A stretch of DNA of 64,000 nucleotides, from positions 777,210 to 841,209 of the forward strand of contig SRUQ01000002.1 in NCBI GenBank assembly GCA_004791255.1, in the 5' to 3' direction. The notes beneath the pieces were generated by a model, which worked only from the letters and a program-made list of their open reading frames with translations, did no database searches and was not told where the DNA came from. Below are positions 62,061-64,000 of this stretch, one piece after another (position 1 is the stretch's first letter; each line of letters starts with the position of its first letter). The stretch comes from a bacterium M00.F.Ca.ET.205.01.1.1 (GTDB lineage Bacteria > Pseudomonadota > Alphaproteobacteria > Rhizobiales > Rhizobiaceae). The translations under genes were made by a program, and so were the position numbers.

Positions 62061-62106
62061 TGCATGTCGTCATCGCAAAACCGATGTCACTTTTGCGCGA
62101 CATGCA
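62061..62106. repeat. Palindromic intergenic repeat, copy 2
   Basis: Nearly identical to the unit at 62005-62050 (differences lie only in the three bases after the first arm). It ends directly at the stop codon of the permease gene (62107-62109). A CAAAACCG-CACTTTTG core is shared with the element at 38549. Confidence 0.85.
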
Positions 62107-63155
62107 CTAACGACCCAACCCCTCGCGACGGCGAACGAGGGATTGAAGCACTGCCGCCAGCACGATGATCGCGGCGGTCGCGAGCAACTGCATGGCAGGG
62201 GTGATGTTGTTGAGCTGAAGGATGTTGGCGAGCGCTCCGAGCATGATGGTGCCGGCAACGGTGCCGACCATCGAGCCGGCGCCGCCGAACAGGCTGGTGC
62301 CGCCAATGACTACGGCCGCGATTGCGGTCAGCTCATAGCCCATGCCGTCATTGGCGCTGCCGAAATTGAACTGGCCGGCATGAACGATGCCTGCGAGCGC
62401 GGCGGCAAAACCGGTGATGGCGTAGACCGAGATCTTCACCATCGACACCGGCACGCCGGAAATACGCGCAGCGCGTTCATTGCCGCCGACGGCAAAGACA
62501 TAGCGGCCGAAGCGCGTGGTGTTGAGCACGATGGTGGCGATCGCGGCAAAGACGACGAAGACCAGGGTCGCGACCGGCACGGTGTTGTTGAACAGCCGCT
62601 CGCCCAGCACCGCAAACACCGGCGGCGCCAGGCCTGGCCCCTCGCCATAGGAAATGTTGATATACTGGTTGCCCGAGACGACCAGGGCCAGGCCGCGCGC
62701 GGCCTGCAGGCCGGCCAGCGTGACGATGAACGGCTCCAGCCGGAAGCGGGTGGAGATGGTGCCCTGGATGGCGCCGAAGACGATGCCCATGACCAGCACG
62801 GCAAGGATGGTCGGGATGAGGCCGAAGCCGCCCGAAATCATCATCGATGCAGTGACGACGCTGGAGAGGCCAAGCACTGCGCCGACCGACAGGTCGATGC
62901 CGGCGGTGATGATGACGAAGGTCATGCCGATGGCGATGATGCCGGTCTCCGACACGGCACGCACGATGTTGGCGATGTTGTCGGGGTCGAGGAACAGTAT
63001 CTCGCCATGCCGGCGCGGCGAGAAGATGATGCCGCCGATCGCCACCACGACGAGACCGATCAGGCTCTGGAAGCGCACCACCAGAGCCAGCGGATCGCGA
63101 CGCACGGGGGCGGCGGCCACCGGGCCGCTTGCCTCCAAAATCTTCTGTTCAGACA

Positions 63156-63156
<1 letters not shown>
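62107..63156 (-). CDS. Sugar ABC transporter permease (RbsC-like)
   Basis: A 349-residue inner-membrane permease of the ribose type (BPD_transp_2) with about nine helices. The family signature is AFVIITAGIDLSVGAVLGLSSV (residues about 80-105), followed by GTISTRFRLEPFIVTLAGLQAARGLAL and the GGNERAARISGVPV loop that contacts the ATPase. The start overlaps the stop of the ATPase gene by one or two bases (TGATG). It belongs with the binding protein at 60944 and the ATPase at 63156. Confidence 0.94.

Positions 63157-64000
<844 letters not shown>

Overview
The window is high-GC (roughly 60-65 %), densely packed chromosomal DNA from an alphaproteobacterium of the order Hyphomicrobiales, most likely a Mesorhizobium-like member of the Phyllobacteriaceae. 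I infer this from protein features (DUF2093, DUF4170, a DUF374 acyltransferase next to waaA-lpxK, a TIGR01459 HAD protein, extended basic RluB-type pseudouridine synthase) and from palindromic intergenic repeats of a kind common in this group. No rRNA, tRNA, CRISPR array, transposase or phage gene was seen.

Layout. 1-5.4 kb: two small exported proteins, then a non-pyrrolysine MttB-type corrinoid methyltransferase and a Tat-exported family 5 solute-binding protein, opposite a LysR regulator. 5.5-11.7 kb: an isolated AT-richer membrane protein, mutL, an exported unknown protein, and an EamA exporter divergent from a second LysR. 11.8-20 kb: lipopolysaccharide core genes (lpxK, waaA, DUF374 acyltransferase, DUF4170), cysQ and pmbA, a VOC protein, and the divergent pair epmA/efp. 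20.1-27.5 kb: six genes joined by successive 4-nt overlaps (KAS III, SDR, metallo-beta-lactamase fold, adenylate-forming enzyme, GNAT-like protein, Rieske oxygenase), facing an ATP-grasp gene; this looks like an uncharacterised biosynthetic cluster.

27.5-41.6 kb: patatin-like lipase, a paired M16 peptidase set (one active, one lacking the zinc motif), rsmD with a pseudouridine synthase carrying 81-bp coding repeats, tadA, a lipoprotein, ileS, an OmpV/MipA porin-like protein, ribF and a HAD hydrolase. 41.8-47.5 kb: a solitary TadG-like von Willebrand A protein, LysE-family exporter, DUF2189 membrane protein, divergent GST/HxlR and a CAP-domain lipoprotein. 47.5-51.1 kb: a MarR-EmrA-EmrB efflux operon with an autoregulatory operator set in an apparently leaderless promoter and a nested inverted-repeat element between emrA and emrB.

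51.3-57.2 kb: a complete homologue of the uncharacterised Escherichia coli ynbABCD locus, expanded with an acyltransferase and a small membrane protein; together these could make, transfer, dephosphorylate and methylate a special phospholipid. 57.2-60.7 kb: a cobalamin-riboswitch-controlled operon (DUF1636 protein plus BtuFCD-like ABC transporter). 60.9-64 kb: a ribose-type sugar ABC transporter, cut by the window edge, with two palindromic repeats between permease and binding protein.

The strongest candidates for undescribed biology are the 20-27 kb biosynthetic cluster and the 51-57 kb lipid cluster. The riboswitch operon and the MttB-type methyltransferase both point to a cobalamin-dependent lifestyle.
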